A DNA stretch of 64,000 bases from assembly GCA_017523285.1 (NCBI GenBank), contig JAFWWU010000161.1:1-64000 (forward strand), read 5' to 3'. A program made the translations under genes and the position numbers. Shown here piece by piece: positions 50,302 to 58,523 of this stretch (positions within the stretch are counted from its first letter, which is position 1; each line of letters begins with the position of its first letter). The DNA is from Ruminococcus sp. Lineage in GTDB: Bacteria; Bacillota; Clostridia; Oscillospirales; Ruminococcaceae. The notes under the pieces are model-generated. The model was not told the origin of the DNA and searched no databases. It was given only the letters and a program-made list of their open reading frames with translations.

Positions 50302-51882
50302 ATGGTGCGCAGTTTATATTCAGGTGTTGCAGGCATGACAACACAGCAGAAGAAAATGGACGTTATCGGTAACAATATAGCAAACGTATCTACATACGGC
50401 TTTAAATCAAGCCGAGTAACATTCAGAGATGTATATTATCAGACAAGCTCAGTGGCTTCAGGTCCATCAGCTTCACAGGGCGGACGTAATGCCGTACAGA
50501 TCGGTTACGGTTCAACACTCGGCTCAACTGACGTAAACCACTCACAGTCTGTAATGGTAAATACAGGTCTTTCACTTGACTGTGCTATTGCAGGTGAGGG
50601 ATATTTTCAGGTAATGGACGGCGAAGGCAATATGCTTTACACAAAGGCAGGTATGCTCGACGTTGACGCTGACGGAAACCTTGTAGACGTAAACGGTAAC
50701 TTTATCCTCGGTGTTTCAGGCGCAAATATCAGCGAGGGTGCTTCATCACAGAAAATCAGAATCACACTTCCTTACAAGGAAGCATCTGTTTCAAGTGCAC
50801 AGGATAAAATCAATGGTGTTGGAATTACAATTTCATCATCTGCTAAGAACGCAAACGGAAATCTTTCATTTGCTTTCCAGTCAAGCTCAGAAATGCCAAT
50901 CGGTGAAAGAGCTTCAGCAGTTGTAACATCAACATCAATTGCAATCACACTTAACGATAACGAAACATTTACAGATATTACTGACCTTGAAAACGCAATC
51001 AACGACGCTATTACATCTGCAAATGGCGGCGTTACACATCCGGCAGGAGATTTCAGAATTTCTCTTGATCAGGAGGATGCATTCCAGACACCTCTTACAG
51101 GTGAGCAGATTGTAAGCTCAAACTTCGGAATTACACAGGGTACTGTTGATGTTCCTAATTCAATTGAAAAGGCATTTTCAGTTTTATCTGTTGGTGACAG
51201 ATTCAATTACACTGAAAATATGGATTACACAATCAATGTTGACGAAGCTGCAGGCACTTGCACAATTACAGCAGGTAACGGCAAGTATACAGCTACTCTT
51301 ACACAGGCTCAGATGGAAACAGCAGGCTCAGTAGTAATGAAGAGCGGTACAGACGGCGACAGCTTTGTACTTACATTCCCAAGCTGGAAGAATGTTCAGT
51401 ATTATAACGGAACAAACGCAACAGCAGAAGAAGCTTCAACACCATCAGCACCATCTGAAAACCTTGGTTTAGGTTCAGCTGCATTTGCGCTTTCAGACGG
51501 TACAGAGGGCGGCTTACAGACAGTTGCAGACCTTACAGGTCTTGCTATTGCGGCAAACGGTATCATTTACGGTACACACCCTACATTCGGAACGCTCGAA
51601 CTCGGAAGAATCGACCTTGCAACATTTGATAACCCATCAGGTCTTACACAGGTAGGTTCAACATACTTCTCAGCTACACCAAACTCAGGCGAAGCTAAGG
51701 TATGCATACCAGGCTCAGACGGTGCAGGCGATATCATGGGCGGTACACTTGAAAACTCAAACGTTGACCTTTCACAGGAATTCTCAGATATGATTATCAC
51801 ACAGAGAGGATTCCAGGCAAGCTCAAGACTTATCACAGTATCAGATACAATGCTCGAAGAGCTTGTAAACCTCAAGAGATAA
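50302..51882 (+). CDS. flgE: Flagellar hook protein FlgE
   Basis: This 526-residue hook subunit has the N-terminal signature SLYSGVAGMTTQQKKMDVIG and NNIANVSTYGFKSSRVTFRD, then LDCAIAGEGYFQVMDGEGNM. The C-terminal helix contains NSNVDLSQEFSDMIITQRGF and SSRLITVSDTMLEELVNLKR. The middle is Thr/Ser-rich. It assembles outside the cell after export. AAAGGAG lies upstream. It is followed by a repeat-containing gap before flbD. Confidence 0.95.
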   Translation: MVRSLYSGVAGMTTQQKKMDVIGNNIANVSTYGFKSSRVTFRDVYYQTSSVASGPSASQGGRNAVQIGYGSTLGSTDVNHSQSVMVNTGLSLDCAIAGEGYFQVMDGEGNMLYTKAGMLDVDADGNLVDVNGNFILGVSGANISEGASSQKIRITLPYKEASVSSAQDKINGVGITISSSAKNANGNLSFAFQSSSEMPIGERASAVVTSTSIAITLNDNETFTDITDLENAINDAITSANGGVTHPAGDFRISLDQEDAFQTPLTGEQIVSSNFGITQGTVDVPNSIEKAFSVLSVGDRFNYTENMDYTINVDEAAGTCTITAGNGKYTATLTQAQMETAGSVVMKSGTDGDSFVLTFPSWKNVQYYNGTNATAEEASTPSAPSENLGLGSAAFALSDGTEGGLQTVADLTGLAIAANGIIYGTHPTFGTLELGRIDLATFDNPSGLTQVGSTYFSATPNSGEAKVCIPGSDGAGDIMGGTLENSNVDLSQEFSDMIITQRGFQASSRLITVSDTMLEELVNLKR

Positions 51883-51898
51883 GAATTAAATAATATAA

Positions 51899-51929
51899 TA
51901 CGGAATACCGCATAATGCGGTATTCCGTA
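51899..51929. repeat. Perfect 14-bp inverted repeat after flgE
   Basis: TACGGAATACCGCA (51899-51912) pairs perfectly with TGCGGTATTCCGTA (51916-51929) around the loop TAA. The following plus-strand sequence is A-rich, not T-rich, so it is not a standard terminator for flgE. It could act as an mRNA-stabilising or processing hairpin inside the operon. Confidence 0.75.
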
Positions 51930-51970
51930 AAAATAAAAACGGCGCAATGAGTGCAGCTTAAATCAGGAAA

Positions 51971-52025
51971 CACCGTACAAAGCATGCATAAATGCTTTGC
52001 ACAAGCTCTGTGCGGTATTACCTTA
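51971..52025. repeat. Dispersed hairpin repeat, intact copy
   Basis: Inner arms AAAGCAT and ATGCTTT (51980-51997 region) and outer arms ACCGTAC and GTGCGGT (51972-51978 and 52010-52016) make a nested hairpin. The sequence matches the two halves seen at the left edge of the window. It lies in the flgE-flbD gap, upstream of the flbD ribosome site. Confidence 0.65.
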
Positions 52026-52046
52026 AATGAATGGAGGCATTGAAAA

Positions 52047-52229
52047 ATGATAGTTTTAACACGACAGAACGGAAGCTCGTTTGCACTTAACGATGAGCTT
52101 ATCGAAATTATTGAAGAACACCCCGATACAACACTCAAGATGACTGACGGAAAGGTCTATATAGTGTCGGAAAGCATGGAAGAAATAATTGAGAAAATTA
52201 TCGAATTCAGAAAGAGATATACGAATTGA
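52047..52229 (+). CDS. flbD: FlbD-family (YlzI-like) flagellar protein
   Basis: This 60-residue protein starts MIVLTRQNGSSFALNDELIE and contains TTLKMTDGKVYIVSESMEEI, the whole of the small FlbD/YlzI family. It is regularly encoded between flgE and motA or fliL. Its role in hook-basal body formation is not well defined. GGAGG lies 11 bases upstream. Confidence 0.88.
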   Translation: MIVLTRQNGSSFALNDELIEIIEEHPDTTLKMTDGKVYIVSESMEEIIEKIIEFRKRYTN

Positions 52230-52310
52230 TGTATATAAAGGTCAGCAGCAAGAAATACTGAAACAGCCGAAAGGCTGAAAAAGAAGAATAAAAAAAGGAA
52301 GTAAACTTGT

Positions 52311-53111
52311 ATGGATTTATCGACATTAATAGGCTGGTTAGCAGGCGTAGGGTTTATATTATTCAGTATAGTTTTGAATAAGGACATAGATACAGGTTCA
52401 TATAGTATTATATTCGGTTCACTTAAGGCATTTTTTGACCTTCCTTCAATAATGATTGTAATCGGTGGTACTTTTGCGGCACTTATGGTATCGTATCCTT
52501 TATCAATATTCAAGAAAATTCCAAAGCATTTCGGAATGGTGTTCAAGGATAAGAACTCTGATCATAAGGAAATAATCGAACAGATTGTTGAATTTGCAAA
52601 GGAAGCAAGAATAAACGGTGTACTTGCCCTTGAAGAAAAGGTAAAGGAAATCAAGGATCCGTTTATGAAGAATGCTCTTATGATGGTCTGCGACTCGGTT
52701 GACCCTGAAAAAGTACAGGAAATGATGGATAACGAGCTTAATTATCTTGAAGAACGTCATTCACAGGCACAGAATTTCTATTTAAAGGGTTCAGACTATG
52801 CTCCTGCATTCGGAATGGTCGGAACGCTTATCGGTCTTATTAATCTTCTCGGAAACCTCTCAGATTCCGAATCACTTGCGGCAAATATGTCAGTAGCTCT
52901 CGTTACTACACTTTACGGTTCAATTCTCTCAAACCTCTTCTTCAAACCGATTGCCAACAAACTTAAAATAAGACACGAAACAGAAATGCTCAACAAGGCA
53001 ATTATAGTGGTAGGCGTACAGGGAATACTCGCAGGCGATAATCCTAACTTTATCCACGAAAAGCTTGAAAAACTCATACCTGCACAAATCAGCGGCAAAG
53101 CAAAGAAATAA
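52311..53111 (+). CDS. motA: Stator protein MotA
   Basis: This 266-residue membrane protein has four helices and a large cytosolic loop between helices 2 and 3. MIVIGGTFAALMVSYPLSIF marks helix 2. SDYAPAFGMVGTLIGLINLL and SVALVTTLYGSILSNLFFKP are the pore-lining pair. With MotB it conducts ions and drives the rotor. The sequence does not tell me whether protons or sodium are used. AAAAGGAAG lies upstream. A 116-base gap with hairpins separates it from motB. Confidence 0.93.
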   Translation: MDLSTLIGWLAGVGFILFSIVLNKDIDTGSYSIIFGSLKAFFDLPSIMIVIGGTFAALMVSYPLSIFKKIPKHFGMVFKDKNSDHKEIIEQIVEFAKEARINGVLALEEKVKEIKDPFMKNALMMVCDSVDPEKVQEMMDNELNYLEERHSQAQNFYLKGSDYAPAFGMVGTLIGLINLLGNLSDSESLAANMSVALVTTLYGSILSNLFFKPIANKLKIRHETEMLNKAIIVVGVQGILAGDNPNFIHEKLEKLIPAQISGKAKK

Positions 53112-53144
53112 ATCGATTTATCATAAATTGGGATAAGCTATGCA

Positions 53145-53200
53145 GCCGCACAGGGATGGTGCGGCATTGCAATGTTACGGCATAAATTACCGTAAATTGC
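53145..53200 (+). other. Paired hairpins in the motA-motB gap
   Basis: GCCGCAC (53145-53151) pairs perfectly with GTGCGGC (53159-53165). The next stretch, GTTACGG..CCGTAAAT with flanking GCAAT/ATTGC (about 53168-53200), forms a second hairpin. No U-tract is seen. The structures could tune the MotA:MotB ratio through mRNA processing, which is inference. Confidence 0.5.
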
Positions 53201-53227
53201 TATTTTAATACGAATGGAGTTGATATT

Positions 53228-54076
53228 ATGGCAGCGCTTAAAAGAAAAAAAGCCGATGAAGAAAGCGGCGGTAACTGGATGGATACTTATGGCGATATGG
53301 TAACGCTTCTGCTTACATTCTTTATCGTATTGTATTCAATGTCAACAATTGAAGAAGATAAATGGGCAGCAATCGTAAGAGCCTTCAATAGAAACGGTCA
53401 GACAAAGGTAGACCAGATTGTTCTTACAATTGACGGTGAAGGCGATCAGCCTATGGAAAACAAGGGCGAAGAAGATATAAACGGCGAGGGTATTACGGAT
53501 CTTGATGAATTCTATACAGCTGTTGAGGAATTTCTTGAAGAACAGAATATGTCTTCAACCGAAATCATTGATCGTGGTGAAGATGACGGAACAAATCTTA
53601 ACGGTACAAAAGAGGATAATATCTATCTCTCATTCCAGAATGCAATAACATTCCGTCCTGATACTGCAATTCTTATGGAATCATCTTATGAAATACTTGA
53701 TTATCTCGGAGAGAAGCTAAAAGCCTCTGACAAGAATATTGCGGTAGTAATCATAAAAGGTCATACAGCGAAGTACGATTCATCAACTGTAGACTCAAGA
53801 ATTCTTTCATCTGAAAGAGCGAGTACGATTGCAAACTATTTTGAAAAGAAGTTCGCTATTCCTGCCGATAAGCTTGTTCCGATAGGACTTGCAAACATTT
53901 ATCCTGTTGCAGATAACAACTCACAGGAAGGAAGAGCACAGAACCGACGTGTTGAAATGTCAATTATCGGTAAAAATTCACCGCTTATCAAGGATGAGCT
54001 TTTAAAGAGCCTTATAGGCTTGAAATTCGATACTTCCACTACTCTTGGCGAAGTACAGGATAAGGAATTAAAATAA
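53228..54076 (+). CDS. motB: Stator protein MotB
   Basis: This 282-residue protein has the N-terminal signature WMDTYGDMVTLLLTFFIVLY, in which the Asp of YGDM is the ion-binding residue, and a single membrane helix. A linker of about 90 acidic residues precedes the OmpA-type peptidoglycan-binding domain (NITFRPDTAILMESSYEILD-like start near residue 138, then GRAQNRRVEMSI). It anchors the stator to the wall. It is preceded by a GGAGTTG site. Confidence 0.93.
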   Translation: MAALKRKKADEESGGNWMDTYGDMVTLLLTFFIVLYSMSTIEEDKWAAIVRAFNRNGQTKVDQIVLTIDGEGDQPMENKGEEDINGEGITDLDEFYTAVEEFLEEQNMSSTEIIDRGEDDGTNLNGTKEDNIYLSFQNAITFRPDTAILMESSYEILDYLGEKLKASDKNIAVVIIKGHTAKYDSSTVDSRILSSERASTIANYFEKKFAIPADKLVPIGLANIYPVADNNSQEGRAQNRRVEMSIIGKNSPLIKDELLKSLIGLKFDTSTTLGEVQDKELK

Positions 54077-54091
54077 CTGGAGTAACAATCT

Positions 54092-55039
54092 ATGAAAAAA
54101 AACATACCACAGAAGGCAAGTGCCGCACAGTTTCCGGTATATGATTTCAGAACGCCGAAAAAGGTTTCTAAAGAGAAAATCAATTCGCTGAATCTTATAA
54201 CCGATGAGCTTGCGAAATATCTCGGAAATTGTATGTCAGCAATGGCGGGCGAGGTTTGTCTTGTATATAACCCCGAAATGCTGGAAACAAATACGACTGA
54301 TTTTATAAATGGTCAGCCGAAAAATACCATATACGGAAATTTCGCATTTACTACAAATCTGACAAAGCATAGTGAAAGCCATGTAATGCTTCATCTTCCG
54401 ACAGAAATTTTCTATCCTATAATGGATATTCTTCTTGGCGGAACAGGCAAGCACTATGAGACAAAACGTGCGCTTACGGATATTGAAGTCGCTATTTGCC
54501 GATATGTTATGCTTAAATTTCAGGAAGCACTCAAGGATGCATGGAACTCCATTATAAAAGTGGATTTTGCATTTGACAAAATTGAAACATCGACAAAAAA
54601 TGTTGAACTCAAAGCTTTAAAGGAAGAAAAACTTGTTATGAGCTTTGACGTAAATATCAAAGATATAAAAAGCAAGGTAAGAGTTGCTTATTCATCACGC
54701 TTTGTTGACAAGCTGATACGAAAGCAGGAAACACAGAAAGCTGTCGAATCGGTTTCAGCTGAACAGCGTGAGCAGAAAAAAGAGGCTATTATGACCTCTT
54801 TGAATGACGCAGAGTTCGAGGTAAAAGCTGTTTTATCCGAGCTGAAGCTAAATATGCAGGACATTATTTCACTTAACGTCGGCGATATAATTACACTTGA
54901 CAAAAAAATCACCGATGATATTGAAGTAAAGGTTGAAGATACACCGTGGTTTAACGGAAAGCTTGGAAACGGAAATATCAAAAAGGCTGTAAAGATAACA
55001 AAAGTATTAGGTGAAACAGCCGATGAAGAAACAGTATAA
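54092..55039 (+). CDS. fliM: Flagellar motor switch protein FliM, without the N-terminal CheY-binding motif
   Basis: This 315-residue C-ring protein has the CheC-like middle domain (FPVYDFRTPKKVSKEKINSL at residues 15-34, HLPTEIFYPIMDILLGGTGK near 110) and a FliN-like C-terminus (LNVGDIITLDKKITDDIEVK). The LSQDEIDALL-type helix that binds CheY-P in most FliM proteins is missing. The protein starts only about 15 residues ahead of the YDF segment, and an in-frame TAA 9 bases upstream of the ATG excludes a longer start. GGAG precedes the ATG. It follows motB by 15 bases. Confidence 0.9.
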   Translation: MKKNIPQKASAAQFPVYDFRTPKKVSKEKINSLNLITDELAKYLGNCMSAMAGEVCLVYNPEMLETNTTDFINGQPKNTIYGNFAFTTNLTKHSESHVMLHLPTEIFYPIMDILLGGTGKHYETKRALTDIEVAICRYVMLKFQEALKDAWNSIIKVDFAFDKIETSTKNVELKALKEEKLVMSFDVNIKDIKSKVRVAYSSRFVDKLIRKQETQKAVESVSAEQREQKKEAIMTSLNDAEFEVKAVLSELKLNMQDIISLNVGDIITLDKKITDDIEVKVEDTPWFNGKLGNGNIKKAVKITKVLGETADEETV

Positions 55040-55078
55040 ATGATATTTTCAAAAAAATAGAGAAACGGAGAGTCTTAA

Positions 55079-56164
55079 ATGAGTTTAACTAATTATAACA
55101 TAAATAAGCTTGACGCAGCACTCAGCTCTGGTCTTTCATCAGCATTAAAGGTGCTTGATACAGTTCTTTCTACACCTGCAAGCGTAAATTGCGAATCAGG
55201 CAGAATAGAAATATTAAGTTCGATAGATTACAGCAGAGTAGAACCTGCAATGTGTGCAATTGCAACTTTTTCGGGAGATGCAAACGGTACAGGTATAATC
55301 CTTTTCAACGAACAGGCACTTCTTGCCATAATAAGTCAGCTTACAAACAATGAAGAGAGTGAATTTGATGAAATGAGCCTTGGAATGCTCAATGAAATCA
55401 TTACTCAGACTGCGAGTGATTTTGCGGCAAATATATCTTCAGAGCTTGGAAAGAGCATCACAGTATCAATGTCACAGCTTTTTGATTTCAACGGTGCTTC
55501 TGACATCGCTCCATATCTTGGCGGCGGAGTTATTGATGATGTATATGCAAAGTATCTTACTTGCGAAGTTTCAGGTGTTTTCAATGCGGCAAGTATAGCT
55601 ATTATAAACGGAGAATTAATCGAATCTGTTTGTGAAAAGCAGGAAATTGCACCTGAGCCTGTTTATGAAGCAGAAGAAATAATTGAAGAGGCTGTAGAAG
55701 AAATTGCAGAAGAGCCAGCGGAAGAATATATTCAGCCTGAAGCTCCTGTACATATAGAAAAAACAGTAAAAAAAGTTTCAGCGGCAGCTGCAGAGCCTGT
55801 ATCTCCTAAGCCAAGCCGTTTCAAGCAGGATGGAACTATTCAGGCACAGAATCCTGTTTTCCCAACTTTTGAAACAAATGAATCAGAAGATTTCTCATCA
55901 CTTGTTGGTGGAAACATCGATCTTCTTATGGAAGTTCCCGTTAATGTATGCGTGGAAATAGGAAAAGCAAAGAAGAAGATGAAGGAAGTTATGAATTACA
56001 GCCAGGGTTCAGTAATTCTTCTTGATAAAAGAGTGGGCGAGCCTGCTGACATAACTGTAAACGGTCAGATAATCGCAAGAGGCGAAATTATTGTAATTGA
56101 AGACAGCTTCGGCGTAAGAATAACTGAGATTATTAATTCTAAGGAGCTTGCTGAATTAAAGTAA
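55079..56164 (+). CDS. fliY: Flagellar motor switch protein FliY (CheC-like plus FliN domain)
   Basis: This 361-residue protein has a CheC/FliM-like N-terminal part (residues about 1-185), a Glu/Pro-rich linker (about 190-265) and a FliN domain (about 280-361, with NIDLLMEVPVNVCVEIGKAK and GSVILLDKRVGEPADITVNG). FliY replaces FliN in Firmicutes. The N-terminus NINKLDAALSSG faintly resembles an EIDALL-type CheY-binding helix, which FliM lacks here. The ExxN phosphatase motif of CheC is not intact where I would expect it (GMLNEI). GGAG lies upstream. Confidence 0.9.
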   Translation: MSLTNYNINKLDAALSSGLSSALKVLDTVLSTPASVNCESGRIEILSSIDYSRVEPAMCAIATFSGDANGTGIILFNEQALLAIISQLTNNEESEFDEMSLGMLNEIITQTASDFAANISSELGKSITVSMSQLFDFNGASDIAPYLGGGVIDDVYAKYLTCEVSGVFNAASIAIINGELIESVCEKQEIAPEPVYEAEEIIEEAVEEIAEEPAEEYIQPEAPVHIEKTVKKVSAAAAEPVSPKPSRFKQDGTIQAQNPVFPTFETNESEDFSSLVGGNIDLLMEVPVNVCVEIGKAKKKMKEVMNYSQGSVILLDKRVGEPADITVNGQIIARGEIIVIEDSFGVRITEIINSKELAELK

Positions 56165-56184
56165 GCTTTTGGAGGTTTTGAAAT

Positions 56185-56598
56185 TTGGAAGGAATCAAGC
56201 TGGTATTACAGCTCGTATTCGGTCTTGTTCTGTTTGCGGGAATACTATATCTTTCGTATGCGGCAACGAAATATCTTGCAAAGCGTCTTTCGCCCGACGG
56301 ACGAAGCGGACGCAATATGAAGATAATAGAATCACTTGCAATCGGAAAAGACAGTTGTCTGCTTATCGTGAAGGCAGGAGAGAAAATACTTCTTCTTGGT
56401 AAAACAGCAGGGAGTATATCACTTGTATCAGAGCTTTCGGCAGATGAAATTGCTACAGCACAGGAAACATCTGCACAGTCGGGACAGCAGATGACATTTG
56501 CTGAGGCGCTGAAAATAAATATCGCCAAAAGAATGGGCAAGGAAGACAAGGTAAATTCTTTTGAGGAGGAAAAAGATGACAAGAAAGAAAACTCTTAA
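56185..56598 (+). CDS. fliO: Flagellar biosynthesis protein FliO
   Basis: This 137-residue protein has one N-terminal membrane helix (LVLQLVFGLVLFAGILYLSY) and a small cytosolic domain with MKIIESLAIGKDSCLLIVKA and EKILLLGKTAGSISLVSEL, the FliO pattern. It helps FliP assemble into the export gate. The start is TTG 56185, with GGAGG 9 bases upstream. It overlaps fliP by 23 bases. Confidence 0.88.
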   Translation: MEGIKLVLQLVFGLVLFAGILYLSYAATKYLAKRLSPDGRSGRNMKIIESLAIGKDSCLLIVKAGEKILLLGKTAGSISLVSELSADEIATAQETSAQSGQQMTFAEALKINIAKRMGKEDKVNSFEEEKDDKKENS

Positions 56599-57376
56599 AA
56601 AGAATATCCTGAAATTCGCAGTAGGACTTCTGATGGTTATATTGTGTCTTTGCTGTATAAATGCAGTTCAGGCAAGTGCGGCACCTGCGATAAATGTATC
56701 TGTTGAATCGGGAAGTGCTGAGGAATCATCAAGTGCACTTGATTTACTGTTCCTGCTCGCAATGCTTGCACTCATACCGTCGCTTCTGCTTGTAATGACA
56801 GCGTTCACGAGAATTATTATTTCTCTTTCGTTTCTTCGAACAGCGATTGGTACACAGTCCTCGCCGCCTAATCAGGTGCTTATAGGACTTGCACTTTTTC
56901 TTACAATTTTTGTAATGTTTCCGACCTTCACGCAGATGAAGAAGGATGCATACGACCCTTATAAAAAAGGACAGCTTACTCAGTCGGCGGCTCTGAAAGC
57001 GGCTTCTGTACCGCTTAAGGAGTTTATGCTAAGACAGGTTTACGAAACAGATCTTGATATGTTCATAACGCTTGCACAGGATAAAGAGCTTTATGATGTG
57101 GAATTGATAGCAGAATCAGAAGAGCTTGTAAATCTTCCTATGACAATTGTTATTCCTGCATTTATAACAAGCGAAATCAAAAGAGCATTTATGATTGGTT
57201 TTCTGCTCTATATACCGTTTTTGCTGATAGATATTATCGTATCATCAACGCTTATGTCAATGGGTATGGTAATGCTCCCGCCTGCAACAATAGCGCTTCC
57301 GTTCAAAATAATGCTGTTTGTGCTTGTTGACGGCTGGAATCTTCTTATCCAGAGCCTTATTGCAGGGTTCAGGTAG
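56576..57376 (+). CDS. fliP: Flagellar export gate protein FliP
   Basis: This 266-residue gate subunit has a cleavable-looking signal (AVGLLMVILCLCCINAVQAS) and then the FliP core: LSFLRTAIGTQSSPPNQVLI, LALFLTIFVMFPTFTQMKKD and STLMSMGMVMLPPATIALPF, the last highly conserved. GAGGAGG lies 6 bases before ATG 56576; a start 15 bases earlier is possible but overlaps that site. Confidence 0.95.
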   Translation: MTRKKTLKKNILKFAVGLLMVILCLCCINAVQASAAPAINVSVESGSAEESSSALDLLFLLAMLALIPSLLLVMTAFTRIIISLSFLRTAIGTQSSPPNQVLIGLALFLTIFVMFPTFTQMKKDAYDPYKKGQLTQSAALKAASVPLKEFMLRQVYETDLDMFITLAQDKELYDVELIAESEELVNLPMTIVIPAFITSEIKRAFMIGFLLYIPFLLIDIIVSSTLMSMGMVMLPPATIALPFKIMLFVLVDGWNLLIQSLIAGFR

Positions 57377-57429
57377 GTTTACTTATTGAATAAGCTTAAA
57401 ACCGCAAAAAATAGTAAAGGAGCCTGATT

Positions 57430-57693
57430 ATGTCGCAGGGTGATGTGCTTTCAATATTGAGAGAATTCTTTTTCGTAGCACTTAAAATTGCTGGGCCGCT
57501 TCTGGTTGTATCAATGGTACTTGGTATTATAGTTGCGATTTTTCAGGCGGCAACACAGATTCACGAGCAGACGCTTACGTTTGTTCCGAAGCTTCTTGCA
57601 GTAGCGCTTCTGCTTTTACTGCTTGGCTCGTGGATGATGACGCTGATGGACGATTTCTTCAATATGATATTTGATAAAATTAAAATGCTGTGA
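57430..57693 (+). CDS. fliQ: Flagellar export gate protein FliQ
   Basis: This 87-residue protein has two membrane helices. GPLLVVSMVLGIIVAIFQAA and TQIHEQTLTFVPKLLAVALL are the conserved FliQ core. It packs around FliP and FliR in the export gate. AAAGGAG lies 8 bases upstream. It lies between fliP and fliR, as usual. Confidence 0.95.
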   Translation: MSQGDVLSILREFFFVALKIAGPLLVVSMVLGIIVAIFQAATQIHEQTLTFVPKLLAVALLLLLLGSWMMTLMDDFFNMIFDKIKML

Positions 57694-57703
57694 GGATTGA
57701 AAA

Positions 57704-58486
57704 GTGGCAGAGCTTAATATAAACTTTGATAATCTTCATTTATACATATTCGTATTTGTACGAATGGCGGCGATAATACTACTTAATCCTGCTTTTTCAA
57801 GACAGAGTTTACCTGCTGCCGCAAAAACAGGGCTTATCGGGCTGCTTACGATAATTGTAACGCCTTATATACCGGTTCCGCCGCTTACAACAACTATGAT
57901 AGATTTCCTTATCTGCATAGTAAAGGAATTTTTCATAGGATTTCTGCTGACATTTGTATTTAATATCTATTATTATATGCTTATGTTTGCGGCTGACATA
58001 ATGGATACGCAGTTTGGATTATCAATGGCAAAAATGATGAATCCGCAGACTAATATCCAGACAGCGACTACGGGAAATCTTTTAAACGTAGTTTTTATGC
58101 TGTATTTTTTCACAACAAACAGTCATCTTATACTTATAAATACAGCGGTAGGCTCTTATGAGGCTGTTCCCGCAGGACTTTCAGCTATTGATATAATGGG
58201 AAGCTGTGGATTTGTGATAGACTTATTTACATCGGTATTCCTGCTTGCACTCAGGCTTGCGCTTCCGTATGTGGCGGCAGAATTCGTACTTGAGCTTAGT
58301 CTTGGAATACTGATGAAGCTTATACCGCAGATTCATGTTTTTGTAATTCAGATGCAGGGTAAAATTATACTCGGCTTAATATTACTGCTTGCATTATCGA
58401 TACCAATGACAAATTTCATTGATAATTATATTACGAAAATGCTTGACAGTATGAATCAAGCACTCGGCTCACTTGTAGTAAGGTGA
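57704..58486 (+). CDS. fliR: Flagellar export gate protein FliR
   Basis: This 260-residue protein has about six membrane helices. The family segments are FVRMAAIILLNPAFSRQSLP, VKEFFIGFLLTFVFNIYYYM, DTQFGLSMAKMMNPQTNIQT and ELSLGILMKLIPQIHVFVIQ. The start is GTG 57704 with TGAGG upstream. It is followed by flhB after 37 bases. There is no fusion to FlhB here, unlike in some Clostridia. Confidence 0.94.
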   Translation: MAELNINFDNLHLYIFVFVRMAAIILLNPAFSRQSLPAAAKTGLIGLLTIIVTPYIPVPPLTTTMIDFLICIVKEFFIGFLLTFVFNIYYYMLMFAADIMDTQFGLSMAKMMNPQTNIQTATTGNLLNVVFMLYFFTTNSHLILINTAVGSYEAVPAGLSAIDIMGSCGFVIDLFTSVFLLALRLALPYVAAEFVLELSLGILMKLIPQIHVFVIQMQGKIILGLILLLALSIPMTNFIDNYITKMLDSMNQALGSLVVR

Positions 58487-58523
58487 GGATTTTGTCTGAG
58501 TGTTAAATCAGGGGGGATAATAC

